DNA from: CAIJMU01 sp035530275
GTDB lineage: Bacteria; Spirochaetota; Spirochaetia; Treponematales; Rectinemataceae
Assembly: GCA_035530275.1 (NCBI GenBank)
Contig: DATKVC010000007.1
Coordinates: 248,001-312,000, forward strand
Length of the DNA: 64,000 nt
Direction of reading: 5' to 3'
The position numbers were made by a program, and so were the translations under genes. The notes beneath the pieces were generated by a model. That model was not told where the DNA came from and did no database searches. It was given only the letters and a program-made list of their open reading frames with translations. Positions 7,993 to 16,964 of the stretch are shown here, one piece after another (position 1 is the stretch's first letter; each line of letters begins with the position of its first letter).

Positions 7993-8451
7993 ATGGCCGT
8001 GAAAATGGATGGGGGCGATGGACTCCGGCTTTCGAACAAAGAATGGATGCTGCTGGTCGAGTGTCTCTATTCGGGCTGGAAGCTCAGGTACAGCCTCGCC
8101 CCGGAGTTGAACGAAGAGGTACAGGACCTGCTGTTCAAGGTCTACGATGCGGCGGTCCGGAATGGGAACTCTGAACACTTCGAGTTCCATCCCCGCCCCG
8201 GGACCTACTATATCGAGCAACAGGCCCGCGAGGAATACGATAGCAAGATCGCCGAGTGTCTCGAGGCGGAATTTCGGGAGCGCATCGCCGACCTCCTGGC
8301 GGAACGGGACGTGGAAGCCGCCTATGGCAAGGACGCCGTCGCCAACATGGAGCTCGGGGAGTACAATGAAAGGCTCCTCCAAGCTAAAGATAAGTATTAT
8401 GATATATTTGACGAGAAGGGCGTCGACGGTCTCAAGATCGAACCGGCGTGA
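7993..8451 (+). CDS. Conserved-looking hypothetical protein
   Basis: 152 residues, acidic and mostly helical, no signal peptide or membrane segment. I recognise no family. Visible features: aromatic-rich N-terminal half (KEWMLLVECLYSGWKLRY), a Glu/Arg-rich central helix (residues 75-115) and a Tyr-rich end (KDKYYDIFDEKG). The ATG at 7993 lies 2 bases after the desulfhydrase stop; a TTG at 7987 overlapping that stop is an alternative start. Base composition and codon use match the neighbours except for an AT-rich last 60 bases. Confidence 0.6.
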   Translation: MAVKMDGGDGLRLSNKEWMLLVECLYSGWKLRYSLAPELNEEVQDLLFKVYDAAVRNGNSEHFEFHPRPGTYYIEQQAREEYDSKIAECLEAEFRERIADLLAERDVEAAYGKDAVANMELGEYNERLLQAKDKYYDIFDEKGVDGLKIEPA

Positions 8452-8511
8452 AAGCCGCGGCGGTCCGCGGGCCCTGACCGCCCTTTCGCCAAAAATCCTC
8501 CCCGACCGAGC

Positions 8512-8540
8512 TTGACCGCGAAGATATCTCTGCATAGCCT
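8512..8540 (+). promoter_or_regulatory. Predicted promoter of the ferritin-like/VIT1 gene
   Basis: TTGACC, 17 bases, TAGCCT, then 7 bases to the ATG. AGAAGG overlaps the predicted start point, so translation may be leaderless or from a very short leader. Confidence 0.55.
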
Positions 8541-8547
8541 AGAAGGC

Positions 8548-9714
8548 ATGGCAACAACCCAGGACATCAAAGAATGGAAGGCCAGCCTCCAGGCCGAGCG
8601 CGAGGCCGTCTGGCTCTACGACAGCATGGCCGACGCCGAACCCAATCACGACCTCTCCGGAATCTATCGCCGCCTCGCCGATACCGAGCGCAAGCACGTT
8701 AAGGTCTTCGAAGGGAGGCTGCGCGCCGCCAAGGTCGAGGACAAGCCCTTCAAGCCGGGATTCCGGAGCCGCGTCATCAGGATGGTCGCCAAGCGGAACG
8801 GAGCCCAGGCGGTCGTTCCCCTCGTGGCAGCCATCGAGGCCCAGGCCGCCAATTCCTACGCCACATCGAAGACGACCTCGAGCGCGGGAGCCGCCTCCCC
8901 GGAGCCAGACAAGATCGACGGCCAGCTCGAGGAGATGGAGCAGGAGGAGCGATCGCACGCCCGGGTCTTCGGGTACCTTTCCACGAGCGGAAATGGCGTC
9001 GAGGGAGCCGATCTCGCCCGCTTCGAAGGCAGGCACCGCTCGGGCGGCAACGCCCTCCGGGCAGGCATACTCGGGGCCAACGACGGCCTCGTGTCGGTCT
9101 TCCTCCTCGTGATGGGCGTCGCCGGCGCCGGCGTCGCGCAGAAGCAGATCCTCATCACCGGCGGCGCCGGCCTCATCGCAGGCGCCCTCTCGATGGCCCT
9201 CGGCGAATGGCTGTCGGTGCAGAGCGCCCGAGAGCTTTACCAAAACCAAATCGCCATCGAATCCAAGGAACTCGACACCCTCCCCGAGGAGGAAAAACAG
9301 GAGCTCGCCCTCATCTACCAGGCCAAGGGCCTCGACGCCGAAAGCGCCAAGGCCCTCGCGAACAAGCTCCTCTCCGACAAGGCCAGCGCACTCGACACCC
9401 TGGCCCGCGAGGAACTCGGCATCAATCCGGAGGAGCTCGGCGGATCGGCCTGGGAGGCGGCGCTCACGAGTTTCCTCCTTTTCGCGGTAGGCGGAATACT
9501 GCCAATTATTCCCTATTTCTTCTTTTCGGGCTGGCAGGGCATCTTCGCCAGCGCGCTAATGGGGGCCCTCGGCCTCTTCATCCTCGGCGCGGCCTCGAGC
9601 ATGCTCACCGGCACCCGCTTCTGGAAGTCGAGCGTCAGGCAGGTCCTCATCGGCCTGGCCGCCGCGGTCATCACCTTCGGCATCGGCCGCCTCGTGGGCT
9701 CGGCGATAGGCTAG
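8548..9714 (+). CDS. mbfA: Ferritin-like (erythrin) / VIT1 iron-manganese transporter fusion (Er-VIT, MbfA-like)
   Basis: 388 residues. Residues 5-140 form a ferritin-like four-helix domain with di-iron ligands in QAEREAVWLY, DTERKHVKVF and MEQEERSHARVF. Residues 155-388 are a VIT1/CCC1 domain: ALRAGILGANDGLVSVF, an internal cytoplasmic helical segment rich in Glu (290-250 from the C-terminus), and about five membrane helices ending GIGRLVGSAIG. Known Er-VIT proteins such as MbfA export iron and protect against peroxide. With hemerythrin close by it points to iron and oxygen stress management. Start is the ATG at 8548, not the upstream in-frame codon, because the promoter lies between. Confidence 0.88.
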   Translation: MATTQDIKEWKASLQAEREAVWLYDSMADAEPNHDLSGIYRRLADTERKHVKVFEGRLRAAKVEDKPFKPGFRSRVIRMVAKRNGAQAVVPLVAAIEAQAANSYATSKTTSSAGAASPEPDKIDGQLEEMEQEERSHARVFGYLSTSGNGVEGADLARFEGRHRSGGNALRAGILGANDGLVSVFLLVMGVAGAGVAQKQILITGGAGLIAGALSMALGEWLSVQSARELYQNQIAIESKELDTLPEEEKQELALIYQAKGLDAESAKALANKLLSDKASALDTLAREELGINPEELGGSAWEAALTSFLLFAVGGILPIIPYFFFSGWQGIFASALMGALGLFILGAASSMLTGTRFWKSSVRQVLIGLAAAVITFGIGRLVGSAIG

Positions 9715-9739
9715 GCCGGACATGGCGGCTGGAGCGACG

Positions 9740-10708
9740 ATGAGCCGAAAAGACAAGGCGCCGCGCGGATGGACGAAGCCCATCGTTTCGGCCATTTCCC
9801 TCCTCGCCCTCCTCGGCGTCCACGCGAGCGCCGCCGCCCCCCCGACCGACTGGAATCCTTATAACCCTGACTTTCGCGAATATTATGGAGGAACGGGTCT
9901 CTTTTGGAGTTGGGAAATCGTCCGCTCCGGCGATTACGAAATCGCCTGCCATGTCTTCCCGCCCCTGGCGGAACCGCGCGGAACGGTCTTTCTCGTGCAT
10001 GGATTCCTGGAGCACACGGCCATCACCGTGCCGGCCGTGAGAATACTCGTCGAGGCCGGATGGGAAGTCGTCGGCATCGACCTGCCCGGCCACGGCCTTT
10101 CATCGGGCCCGCGGGCCGCAATCGACGACTTCGCCGCCTACGGTCGCGCCGTCCTCGCCGTCGAAAATTCGAACGCCTGGCCCTTGCCCTGGCGGGGCTA
10201 CGGACATTCCACGGGCTGCTCCGCCCTCATCGAAGCCGAATCCCTCGCGCCGGGCCGACTCGAGGCCATCTTCTTCGAGGCCCCCCTCGTGCGCTCCTGG
10301 GGATGGAATGCCTCCGTTTGCGGCTACACCCTCCTCGGCTGGCTCAAACCCAATCTCCCCGCGCGGGGCGGCGCCTCGAGCCGCGACCCCGCCTTCGTCC
10401 GCTTCCTCGAGACTGATCCGCTGCGGCCGCAAAGCTTTCCCCTTTCGTGGTTCAAGGCCCTCAGGAAGTTCCAGGGCCAGGCGAAAGGAATGGGCCCCTT
10501 CGATTCGCCGCTGACCCTCATCCAGGGAAGCGCCGACACCGTCGTCGACGCGGCCTACAACATTCCCCTCCTCGAGTCGATGTTCCCGAAGCACAGCGTT
10601 CAGATGATCCCCGGCGCCTACCATTATCTTTTCCGCGACCCCGAGGCGCCGATGGCGGCGTCGATCCTCGCGGCTTGGGCAAGGAAGGGCGCGACTCCGA
10701 GCGATTGA
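9740..10708 (+). CDS. Secreted alpha/beta hydrolase (lysophospholipase / monoacylglycerol lipase type)
   Basis: 322 residues. An N-terminal signal peptide (ISLLALLGVHASAAA) is followed by the hydrolase_4 fold: oxyanion loop VHGFLEHT, GIDLPGHGLSSGP, nucleophile elbow GYGHSTG, catalytic Asp in QGSADTVVD and His in GAYHYLFRD. It probably cleaves lysophospholipids or monoglycerides in the periplasm. The ATG at 9740 has GGAG upstream; an in-frame ATG at 9722 is the alternative. Only 25 bases separate it from the Er-VIT gene, so the two may be cotranscribed. Confidence 0.82.
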   Translation: MSRKDKAPRGWTKPIVSAISLLALLGVHASAAAPPTDWNPYNPDFREYYGGTGLFWSWEIVRSGDYEIACHVFPPLAEPRGTVFLVHGFLEHTAITVPAVRILVEAGWEVVGIDLPGHGLSSGPRAAIDDFAAYGRAVLAVENSNAWPLPWRGYGHSTGCSALIEAESLAPGRLEAIFFEAPLVRSWGWNASVCGYTLLGWLKPNLPARGGASSRDPAFVRFLETDPLRPQSFPLSWFKALRKFQGQAKGMGPFDSPLTLIQGSADTVVDAAYNIPLLESMFPKHSVQMIPGAYHYLFRDPEAPMAASILAAWARKGATPSD

Positions 10709-10782
10709 AGGTCACCTTTGTCAAAAGGGCGGCTAGGCCCTTCGATTTTCCGGAGCATGATCCGATCAGAAGGGCCCGCGGC

Positions 10783-11244
10783 CTACAGCAGGTACTTGAG
10801 CTTCGGCCCGGTGAAGCGAAAGCCCTCGCGCTCGTAAAAACGGCGGCTGCGATCCCAGCGCTCCGATTCGGGCGCCGTCACGTCGATCCGTCGCCAGCCT
10901 CTTTGCCTGCCCAGGCTCTTCGCCGCATCGACCAGAAGTGAGCCGAGGCCCACGGAGCGGAAACCGGGCTTTACGTACATTTCGTTGATGATGCCGTAGC
11001 GCCCTCCGGCATAGAGGGCGAAGGCTTCGGTTATCGTGATGACGCCAACATATGCGCCGTCGCTTGAGGCGAGGAAGGCTCGATGTCGACCGCCCTCCCC
11101 CTCCCATTCGCGGCTCAGCGCCTCGCGATCCAAGGCCCCCGTTTCCTCTCCCTCTTCGACGAGTTCGGAGAGGAGGGATTCCACGAGGTCGAATACCGCG
11201 TTGGCTTCGCCCTTTTCGGCTTCCGCGATGACGAAGGTTCTCAT
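10783..11244 (-). CDS. GNAT-family N-acetyltransferase
   Basis: 153 residues with the acetyl-CoA binding core: YGIINEMYVKPGFRSVGLGSLLVDAA (strand 4, then the R/Q-x-x-G-x-G/A loop as RSVGLGS) and a C-terminal SRRFYEREGF motif. The substrate is unknown. It begins 7 bases after the stop codon of the large histidine kinase on the same strand and is probably translated from the same mRNA; its own ribosome-binding site is poor. Confidence 0.85.
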   Translation of the reverse strand: MRTFVIAEAEKGEANAVFDLVESLLSELVEEGEETGALDREALSREWEGEGGRHRAFLASSDGAYVGVITITEAFALYAGGRYGIINEMYVKPGFRSVGLGSLLVDAAKSLGRQRGWRRIDVTAPESERWDRSRRFYEREGFRFTGPKLKYLL

Positions 11245-11251
11245 CCAAGGC

Positions 11252-14200
11252 TCAATCGAGGTTTCCCAGGGGGAACCTGAGGACGCCGCGGGAGCCGGTT
11301 TCCGCGGCTTTCATCTCGAAGCTGCCGCCGATCTGCCGAGCGAGGCCCTGAACCAGCACGAGGCCCGTGCCGGCGTCTGTCGCGATGTCGAAGCAGGAAG
11401 GCATTCCGATGCCGTTGTCCGCGACCTCGAGAATTCCCTCTTTCCCCTTTACCATCAGCATTACCACGATCTTTCTCCCGCTTCTCTTCTCGGGAAAGGC
11501 ATACTTCAGGGAGTTCGTAACGAGCTCCGTGACGATGAGGCCGATTGGCGCCGCCGTCTTCGCCTCGATGGTCAGATAGTCCATCCTTGTCTCCAGGCCG
11601 ATCGCGCCGGCGAGGGAGGCCATGGCCGCTACGACCTCGGCGCAATAGCGGTCGAGTCTGACTTGGCTGAAGGAACCGCTCTCATAGAGCAGGGAGTAGA
11701 GTTGGGCCACAGACCTCACCCGCCCGTCCAGCTCTTCGAGGAGTATCTTCGTTTCCTCGTGACTCGTCTCGCTTGCTTCGAGGCTGACGAGACTGCTGAT
11801 AAGGCTGAAACTGTTCTTGACGCGATGCTGGAGCTCTCCCAGGAGGTTCTTGTTCGAGGCCAGGGCTTCCTCGAGGGCGGCGAGGGTCGCCTTCCGCTCC
11901 GTCACGTCGCGGATGTACATGCTGGTCCGCTCCTCGCCCCGGCGGTCGATGAAGAAGTTGGAGGAGACTTCCCCGGGGAACTTCTCCCCATTCGCCCGCA
12001 TGAAGGTGAGTTCACCGTAGAAGCTGCCCGTGAGGCGACGTTCCTCCAAGGCGAGGGCAACCCGGGGATCGGCGAGGTCGAGGATGCCGGCCCGTCCCCC
12101 GGCGAGTATGTCCTCTTCGCTCCGCCCGAACATCCGGCAGGCGGCCTTGTTGGCGGCGATGATCCTCCCGTTCGGGGCGGTGAGGAGGATGGCGTCGAGG
12201 GCCGACTCGTAGAGACTGCGGTAGCGGTCCTCGCTTTCCTTCAGGGCCGACTCGGCGTTCTTGCGCGCCGTTATTTCCCTGGCCGCGGCGTACAAGTAAT
12301 CGCGGCCGTGGAGGGAGATGCCGACCGCGTTGATCTCCACGTCGAAATGAGAGCCGTCCTTGCGGCGATGGGTGGTTTCGAATACCCCGGGTTTCTCGAT
12401 GAGCTCCCTCGCCTTGGCGAGTAGACCTTCCCCCGACCAACGACGATCCCAGTCGGCCACGTTGAGATGGAGGACTTCCTCTCGGCTATAGCCCAGCATG
12501 GAGCAGAAGGCCGCGTTCGCCTCGACGACGTTACCCTCGGTGTCCAACACATGGATGCCGTCCGAGGCCGTCTCGAGAAGCATTTGATAACGCGCGAGGA
12601 GGGAGGCTACCGACTCCTCGGCCCTTCGTTTTTCCGTGATGTCCCTGCTGTAGATCGCGAGGCGATCTACCCGCCCTTCCTCCCCGAAGATCGGGTAGAG
12701 ACTGTGGGCCATCAGGCGGCCATCCGCCGCCTCCTCGTAACTCATAGGCTTACCCTCACGCATGGCGCTCTCGAAAACGGAGCGTCGCTGTTCCACAACA
12801 GCGGCGGGTAGGACTTCTTCGGCCTTGCGCCCGACGAGGTCATCGCGCGAGCGCCCCAGTATCATCACGGCAGCATCGTTGAGGGCGAGTAGGGTCCGAT
12901 CGGATGATATGAGATAGATCGAATCTTCGGAGGCATTGAGGGCCGCGCTCAGGTTTTCCCGGCTCTCCCTCAGTTTCCTTTCCATCGACTTGCGTTCGCC
13001 GATGTCGCGCATGATGACCTGCATGGTCGTCTTCCCATCGATTCTGAGGCTGGTGCCCGCCGCCTCGACCTCGACTGCCGAACCGTCCATTCGCAGCACT
13101 TTTTGCTCCAAGAGGGGCAGGGTCATGCCGCCCTCGGAGGCCTGGCGAAGCCTTTCGACCGCGGAAAGGCGCGAATCGGGATGCACGCGGTCCATGACGG
13201 AGCTGCCAATGAGGGCCTCCGGCGTTTCGGCCCCGAAGAGGGCCACCGCCGCAGGATTGACGAAAGTGAAGATCCCGGCCTGGTGGAGGAGGATAGCCTC
13301 GGGGGCGGCCATGACAAGGAGGCGATAACGCTCCTCGCTCTCCCTGAGTCGGGCCGTCATCCGCTCCGCTATCAACCGCGCGTTCTGCCGCGTGCGATAC
13401 AGGGAATGAGCCAGGCCGACGAAGAGAAAGCTCAACAAGGCCCCGCCGAAAAAGACGAGCCAGACGCGGCGGGTTTCTGCCGGGGTCAGAAGGCCGCCAG
13501 GCCTCAGGAATCGAAGGGTCCAATGGCTCTCTCCGAAGTCCAAGCCCAGGCTCAGCTGGGTCGAGGCGGCTCGGGTTGAAGGACTCTTCGTCGTCGCGAC
13601 CGCTTCGTAGAGGATCGATCCGGGGGAGCTGCCGTCTCCATCGTAGACGGCGAGTTCGATGCCCTGGGTCGCTTGGAGGTCTTCTACGCCCTTGAGGGAG
13701 GCTGCGACGAAATCTGTCATCCGGTAGGGGCTGTAAACCCACCCGAAAATCGCCTTCCTTCGCTCTTCGAGAGTGTCGATCGGGAGGCCCGGTCGATAGA
13801 CGGGGACGAACATGAGGAGACCCGCCTGCACATCGGTCTCCGTTTCCTGGACGAGGCGGACCTTCCCCGATAGCACGACCCTATTCTGGTCTCGCGAGGC
13901 CTCCATCGCGGCCCGCCTCACCGGTTCGCTGAGCATGTCGTAGCCGAAGGCCCTGAGGTTGCGGCCGGTGAAGGGTTCGAGGTAGACGATCGACGAATAC
14001 TGGGCTCTGCCCCCTTGGGGCCAGACCCTGTAGTCGGGGAAGCCCTCCCCGCGAATCTTCGCTTCGTGGGCGGCAAGGGCGTCGCGGGGGATGAGTTCGG
14101 AATAGCCGATTCCCTGCGCGCCGGAAAGATTGGTCTCGAAGTCGAGGCTCTTCGAGAAGATGCGCCACTCCGATCTCGAAACCCGGTCCACCGTGTCGAA

Positions 14201-14494
14201 AAGCGCGGCCCCCGAGCGAAGGAGCTGGGCGGCGTCCTTGAGCCGATCTTCGAGGGCATGGCGGACGGCGTCGCAGACGACTTGAAATCGAAGGTGGGAT
14301 GCTGTCTCGAGTCTTTCCTTTTCCTTCACGGCGAGGAGGCCGGACAGGGCGAGCCCGATGATCAGGAAGACGAGCCCGAGCCACAGGAAGACGCCTACCC
14401 GGTCGCCAGCCCCACGGGTAGGCTGTGACTCTTCGAGCTTCGTCTCATTCGCCTCGAGTGTGACTCCCCGCGATGCGGAGCCCGCTTCGATCAT
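11252..14494 (-). CDS. Hybrid-sensor-type histidine kinase: CHASE, four PAS domains, HisKA_2/HATPase
   Basis: 1080 residues. Order: membrane helix (about 30-52), extracellular CHASE domain (about 80-300, with the family tract ending in PVYRPG), second membrane helix (about 345-367), then PAS1 (390-505), PAS2 (515-630), PAS3 (640-755) and PAS4 (765-880), with PAC motifs such as RDVTERK. The C-terminal HisKA_2 dimerization box carries the phospho-His in LLGELQHRVKNSFSLI, followed by an HATPase with VTELVTNSLKYAF and VADNGIGMP. HisKA_2 kinases often phosphorylate stand-alone receivers; none is adjacent. The ATG at 14494 follows AAGGAG; a GTG two codons upstream is the alternative. Ligand unknown. 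Confidence 0.88.
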   Translation of the reverse strand: MIEAGSASRGVTLEANETKLEESQPTRGAGDRVGVFLWLGLVFLIIGLALSGLLAVKEKERLETASHLRFQVVCDAVRHALEDRLKDAAQLLRSGAALFDTVDRVSRSEWRIFSKSLDFETNLSGAQGIGYSELIPRDALAAHEAKIRGEGFPDYRVWPQGGRAQYSSIVYLEPFTGRNLRAFGYDMLSEPVRRAAMEASRDQNRVVLSGKVRLVQETETDVQAGLLMFVPVYRPGLPIDTLEERRKAIFGWVYSPYRMTDFVAASLKGVEDLQATQGIELAVYDGDGSSPGSILYEAVATTKSPSTRAASTQLSLGLDFGESHWTLRFLRPGGLLTPAETRRVWLVFFGGALLSFLFVGLAHSLYRTRQNARLIAERMTARLRESEERYRLLVMAAPEAILLHQAGIFTFVNPAAVALFGAETPEALIGSSVMDRVHPDSRLSAVERLRQASEGGMTLPLLEQKVLRMDGSAVEVEAAGTSLRIDGKTTMQVIMRDIGERKSMERKLRESRENLSAALNASEDSIYLISSDRTLLALNDAAVMILGRSRDDLVGRKAEEVLPAAVVEQRRSVFESAMREGKPMSYEEAADGRLMAHSLYPIFGEEGRVDRLAIYSRDITEKRRAEESVASLLARYQMLLETASDGIHVLDTEGNVVEANAAFCSMLGYSREEVLHLNVADWDRRWSGEGLLAKARELIEKPGVFETTHRRKDGSHFDVEINAVGISLHGRDYLYAAAREITARKNAESALKESEDRYRSLYESALDAILLTAPNGRIIAANKAACRMFGRSEEDILAGGRAGILDLADPRVALALEERRLTGSFYGELTFMRANGEKFPGEVSSNFFIDRRGEERTSMYIRDVTERKATLAALEEALASNKNLLGELQHRVKNSFSLISSLVSLEASETSHEETKILLEELDGRVRSVAQLYSLLYESGSFSQVRLDRYCAEVVAAMASLAGAIGLETRMDYLTIEAKTAAPIGLIVTELVTNSLKYAFPEKRSGRKIVVMLMVKGKEGILEVADNGIGMPSCFDIATDAGTGLVLVQGLARQIGGSFEMKAAETGSRGVLRFPLGNLD

Positions 14495-14809
14495 CGACAC
14501 GCTCCTTCAGTTTCTGCCGGCCCCTTCGCCCGCGACCGGCTCGACCCGGAGTCTCGCGCGGGGAAGGCGGAATCATTAGCCCTCACCTCCTATTCTTGGT
14601 CGAAGCGTCGCCGAATGCCAGTCTGCGCGGGTGACTCGAAAAGGGGAGGCGAAGCCGGAGCGGGGGCTGACCCGCGAGCCCACGACCCGAGGGGGGCCGC
14701 CACTACCTCGCCGGCGCGCCTCGAGCGGCCTTCGCGACATCGCGGACCTTCCCCCGTTTTCTTCCCACCCTTTCCCAATTCGGCCCATTTCCTATACAAT
14801 CCGCCCACC
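14495..14809. other. Divergent intergenic region, histidine kinase / aspS
   Basis: 315 bases without a supportable gene. It carries the Shine-Dalgarno and promoter region of the kinase to the left. To the right, TATACAAT (14793-14800) lies 9 bases before the aspS ATG and no Shine-Dalgarno is present, so aspS may have an extremely short leader. I see no repeat or riboswitch-like fold. Confidence 0.5.
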
Positions 14810-16696
14810 ATGGAATACCAGAAGCGCACTGTCACCTGCGGCGGTCTCGGGGCCGCCGACGCGGGCAAGAACGTCGTCCTCAACGGCTGGGTGCATCGCC
14901 ACCGCGATCACGGCGGCATCACCTTTCTCAATCTGCGCGACCGCTACGGCGTGACCCAGGTGGTCGTCGACGACGACGCCCCGGCCGCCCTCAAGGCGAC
15001 TGCCGCCGAACTCAAGTTCGAGTACTGCGTCTCGATCAAGGGCATCGTGCGCGCGCGGCCCGAGAACATGGTCAACAAGGACATGGTCACAGGCGCCATC
15101 GAGGTCGTGGCCACGGACATCCAGATCTTGAGCCGCTGCGAGACCCTGCCCTTCATGGTCGACGAGAAGTCCGACGCGAAGGAGGACCTCCGCCTCACCT
15201 ATCGCTACCTCGACCTCCGCTCCTTCTCGATGCAGCGCAAGCTCCGCCTCCGCCACGAGGTGGCCTTCGCCGTGCGCGAGTACCTCACGGGCTCGGGCTT
15301 CTACGAGATCGAGACGCCCACCTTCATCAAGTCGACCCCCGAGGGCGCCCGCGACTACCTCGTGCCCTCGCGGCTCTATCCCGGCAAGTTCTACGCGCTG
15401 CCCCAATCGCCCCAGCTCTACAAGCAGATCCTCATGGTCTCGGGCTTCGACAAGTACTTCCAATTGGCTCGATGTTACCGCGACGAGGACGCGCGCGGCG
15501 ACCGCCAGCCGGAATTCACCCAGATCGACATCGAGATGAGCTTCGTCAAGCGCGACGACGTCCTCGAACTCGTCGAGGGCATGATGGGCCACGTCTTCGA
15601 CAAGACCCTCGGCGTCAAGCTCCCCGCCACGTTCCGCCGCATCGCCTACGACGATTCGTTGGAATTGTACGGAACCGACAAGCCCGACCTTCGCTTCGGC
15701 ATGGAGATGGTCGACATCGGCGAGTTCGCTCTTCGCTCGGGCTTTACTGCCTTCAAGGAGGCCCTGAGCGAGGGCGCGGCCCGCCAGGCGGCCGCGGCCC
15801 TTCGCGGCATCACCCAGGACGGTGGCGCGGTGAAGGCCCTCCTCGTTCCAGGAAAGGCCGACTACTCGCGCAAGCAGATCGAGGAGCTCGAGGCCGCCGC
15901 CAAGATCTACAAGGCCAAGGGCATGGCCTGGATGAAGGTCGGAGCGACGGGAGCCCTCGAGGGCGGGGCATCGAAGTTCTTCGTGCCGCCCGCCACCGGT
16001 TCCGCGAGCGGAGCCGAGGGTGCTGCCGGCGCGGACGCAAAGCTTGCCGCCGACCTCATCGCCAAGCTCGGCGCCAAGCCGGGCGACCTCATCCTGATGG
16101 TTGCCGACGCGAAGCGTAGGATCGCCAACGTGTCCCTCGGCGCCGTCCGCTCCAAGCTCGGCAAGGACCTCGGCTTCTGCGACCCGGCCCGCTATGAATT
16201 CGCCTGGATCGTCGACTTCCCGATGTTCGAATGGAACGAGGATGAGAACAAGTGGGACACCGCCCACCACATGTTCACCATGCCCCAGGAGAAGTACCAC
16301 CCGACCCTCGAGTCCGATCCGGGCGCGGTGAAGGGCGACCTCTACGACCTCGTGCTCAACGGCTTCGAACTCGCCTCGGGCTCCATCCGTATCCACGACC
16401 CCGAGCTGCAGAAGAGGATCTTCGCAATTGTGGGCTTCGACGCGAAAGACGCCGAGACCAAGTTCGGCTTCCTCACCGAGGCCTTCAAGTACGGCCCACC
16501 GCCCCACGGCGGCATCGCCCCCGGCCTCGACCGCCTCGTGATGCTGATGGCCGGCGAGACCTCCATCAAGGAAGTCATCGCCTTCCCGAAGAACAGCTTC
16601 GCGGTGGGGCCAATGGACGACTCACCCAATTACGTAGATGAGAAACAGCTCAAGGAATTGCACATTAGGATCGTAGATGAGGCGGCTTCAAAGTAG
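14810..16696 (+). CDS. aspS: Aspartyl-tRNA synthetase (bacterial type)
   Basis: 628 residues. N-terminal OB-fold anticodon domain (VLNGWVHRHRDHGG), class II motif 2 in CYRDEDARGDRQPEFTQID, an inserted GAD domain (about 300-430, slightly enlarged by an Ala/Gly-rich stretch) and motif 3 with GIAPGLDRLVMLMAGE. The RDHGG loop carries His where strictly discriminating enzymes such as E. coli AspRS have Leu, suggesting a non-discriminating enzyme that also charges tRNA-Asn for GatCAB. The last 25 codons use AT-richer codons than the rest, and a diverged second copy of this tail lies 90 bases downstream. Start chosen at the ATG giving the family N-terminus. Confidence 0.95.
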   Translation: MEYQKRTVTCGGLGAADAGKNVVLNGWVHRHRDHGGITFLNLRDRYGVTQVVVDDDAPAALKATAAELKFEYCVSIKGIVRARPENMVNKDMVTGAIEVVATDIQILSRCETLPFMVDEKSDAKEDLRLTYRYLDLRSFSMQRKLRLRHEVAFAVREYLTGSGFYEIETPTFIKSTPEGARDYLVPSRLYPGKFYALPQSPQLYKQILMVSGFDKYFQLARCYRDEDARGDRQPEFTQIDIEMSFVKRDDVLELVEGMMGHVFDKTLGVKLPATFRRIAYDDSLELYGTDKPDLRFGMEMVDIGEFALRSGFTAFKEALSEGAARQAAAALRGITQDGGAVKALLVPGKADYSRKQIEELEAAAKIYKAKGMAWMKVGATGALEGGASKFFVPPATGSASGAEGAAGADAKLAADLIAKLGAKPGDLILMVADAKRRIANVSLGAVRSKLGKDLGFCDPARYEFAWIVDFPMFEWNEDENKWDTAHHMFTMPQEKYHPTLESDPGAVKGDLYDLVLNGFELASGSIRIHDPELQKRIFAIVGFDAKDAETKFGFLTEAFKYGPPPHGGIAPGLDRLVMLMAGETSIKEVIAFPKNSFAVGPMDDSPNYVDEKQLKELHIRIVDEAASK

Positions 16697-16712
16697 GCCG
16701 ATGGACTCGGTC

Positions 16713-16783
16713 GCCCGCCGGAAGGCGGGCTTGTCAATAAATTTCCTCTCCGTACAGCAAAGCCCGCATCGGCGAGCTTTGCT
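16713..16783. repeat. Two hairpins between the aspS stop and the duplicated aspS tail
   Basis: Hairpin 1: GCCCGCC (16713-16719), loop GGAA, GGCGGGC (16724-16730), followed by a T-poor AT stretch. Hairpin 2: AGCAAAGC (16756-16763) pairs with GCTTTGCT (16776-16783). Either could end aspS transcription, but neither has a proper T-tract. Together they fill the space between the two aspS tails. Confidence 0.6.
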
Positions 16784-16785
16784 AT

Positions 16786-16860
16786 GACTCGCCCAATTAC
16801 GTAGATCAGAAGCAGCTCAACGAGCTGCACATCAAGATCGTGGAGTCGCCCAAGGCTTGA
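16786..16860 (+). pseudogene. Detached second copy of the aspS 3' end
   Basis: Reads DSPNYVDQKQLNELHIKIVE then SPKA and a TGA stop, in the same register as the aspS C-terminus (DSPNYVDEKQLKELHIRIVD then EAASK). Over the first 57 bases 48 are identical, including an uninterrupted 15-base core CCCAATTACGTAGAT present at 16625-16639 and 16792-16806. The detached copy has the GC-rich codon choice of the rest of aspS, while the copy now attached to the gene is AT-richer. It has no start codon and is not a gene. It may be the original tail displaced by an insertion. Confidence 0.8.
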
Positions 16861-16964
16861 GGGAAGGGCCTGAGGCCTTCGTCGGCCGCGATCCCTTCGT
16901 GCGGAACGGGGTCGTGAAGGCCTGGACCCTCAAGGAGTGGAAGGAGATACTTGAGGGGGAGTGA
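16857..16964 (+). pseudogene. Remnant of a YciI-like protein gene (C-terminal end only)
   Basis: An open frame overlapping the stop of the displaced aspS tail encodes GPEAFVGRDPFVRNGVVKAW, then TLKEWKEILEGE and TGA. This matches the end of YCII-domain proteins (DPFV..GLV..W.I.EW), small ferredoxin-like-fold enzymes. The first two thirds of the expected roughly 95-residue protein are missing and there is no start codon, so it is a truncated relic. Confidence 0.55.

Noticed and set aside
14792..16507. Minus-strand open frame of 571 codons opposite aspS
   Set aside because: Low-complexity Leu/Val/Asp/Gly translation typical of the antisense of GC-rich genes; aspS is certain.
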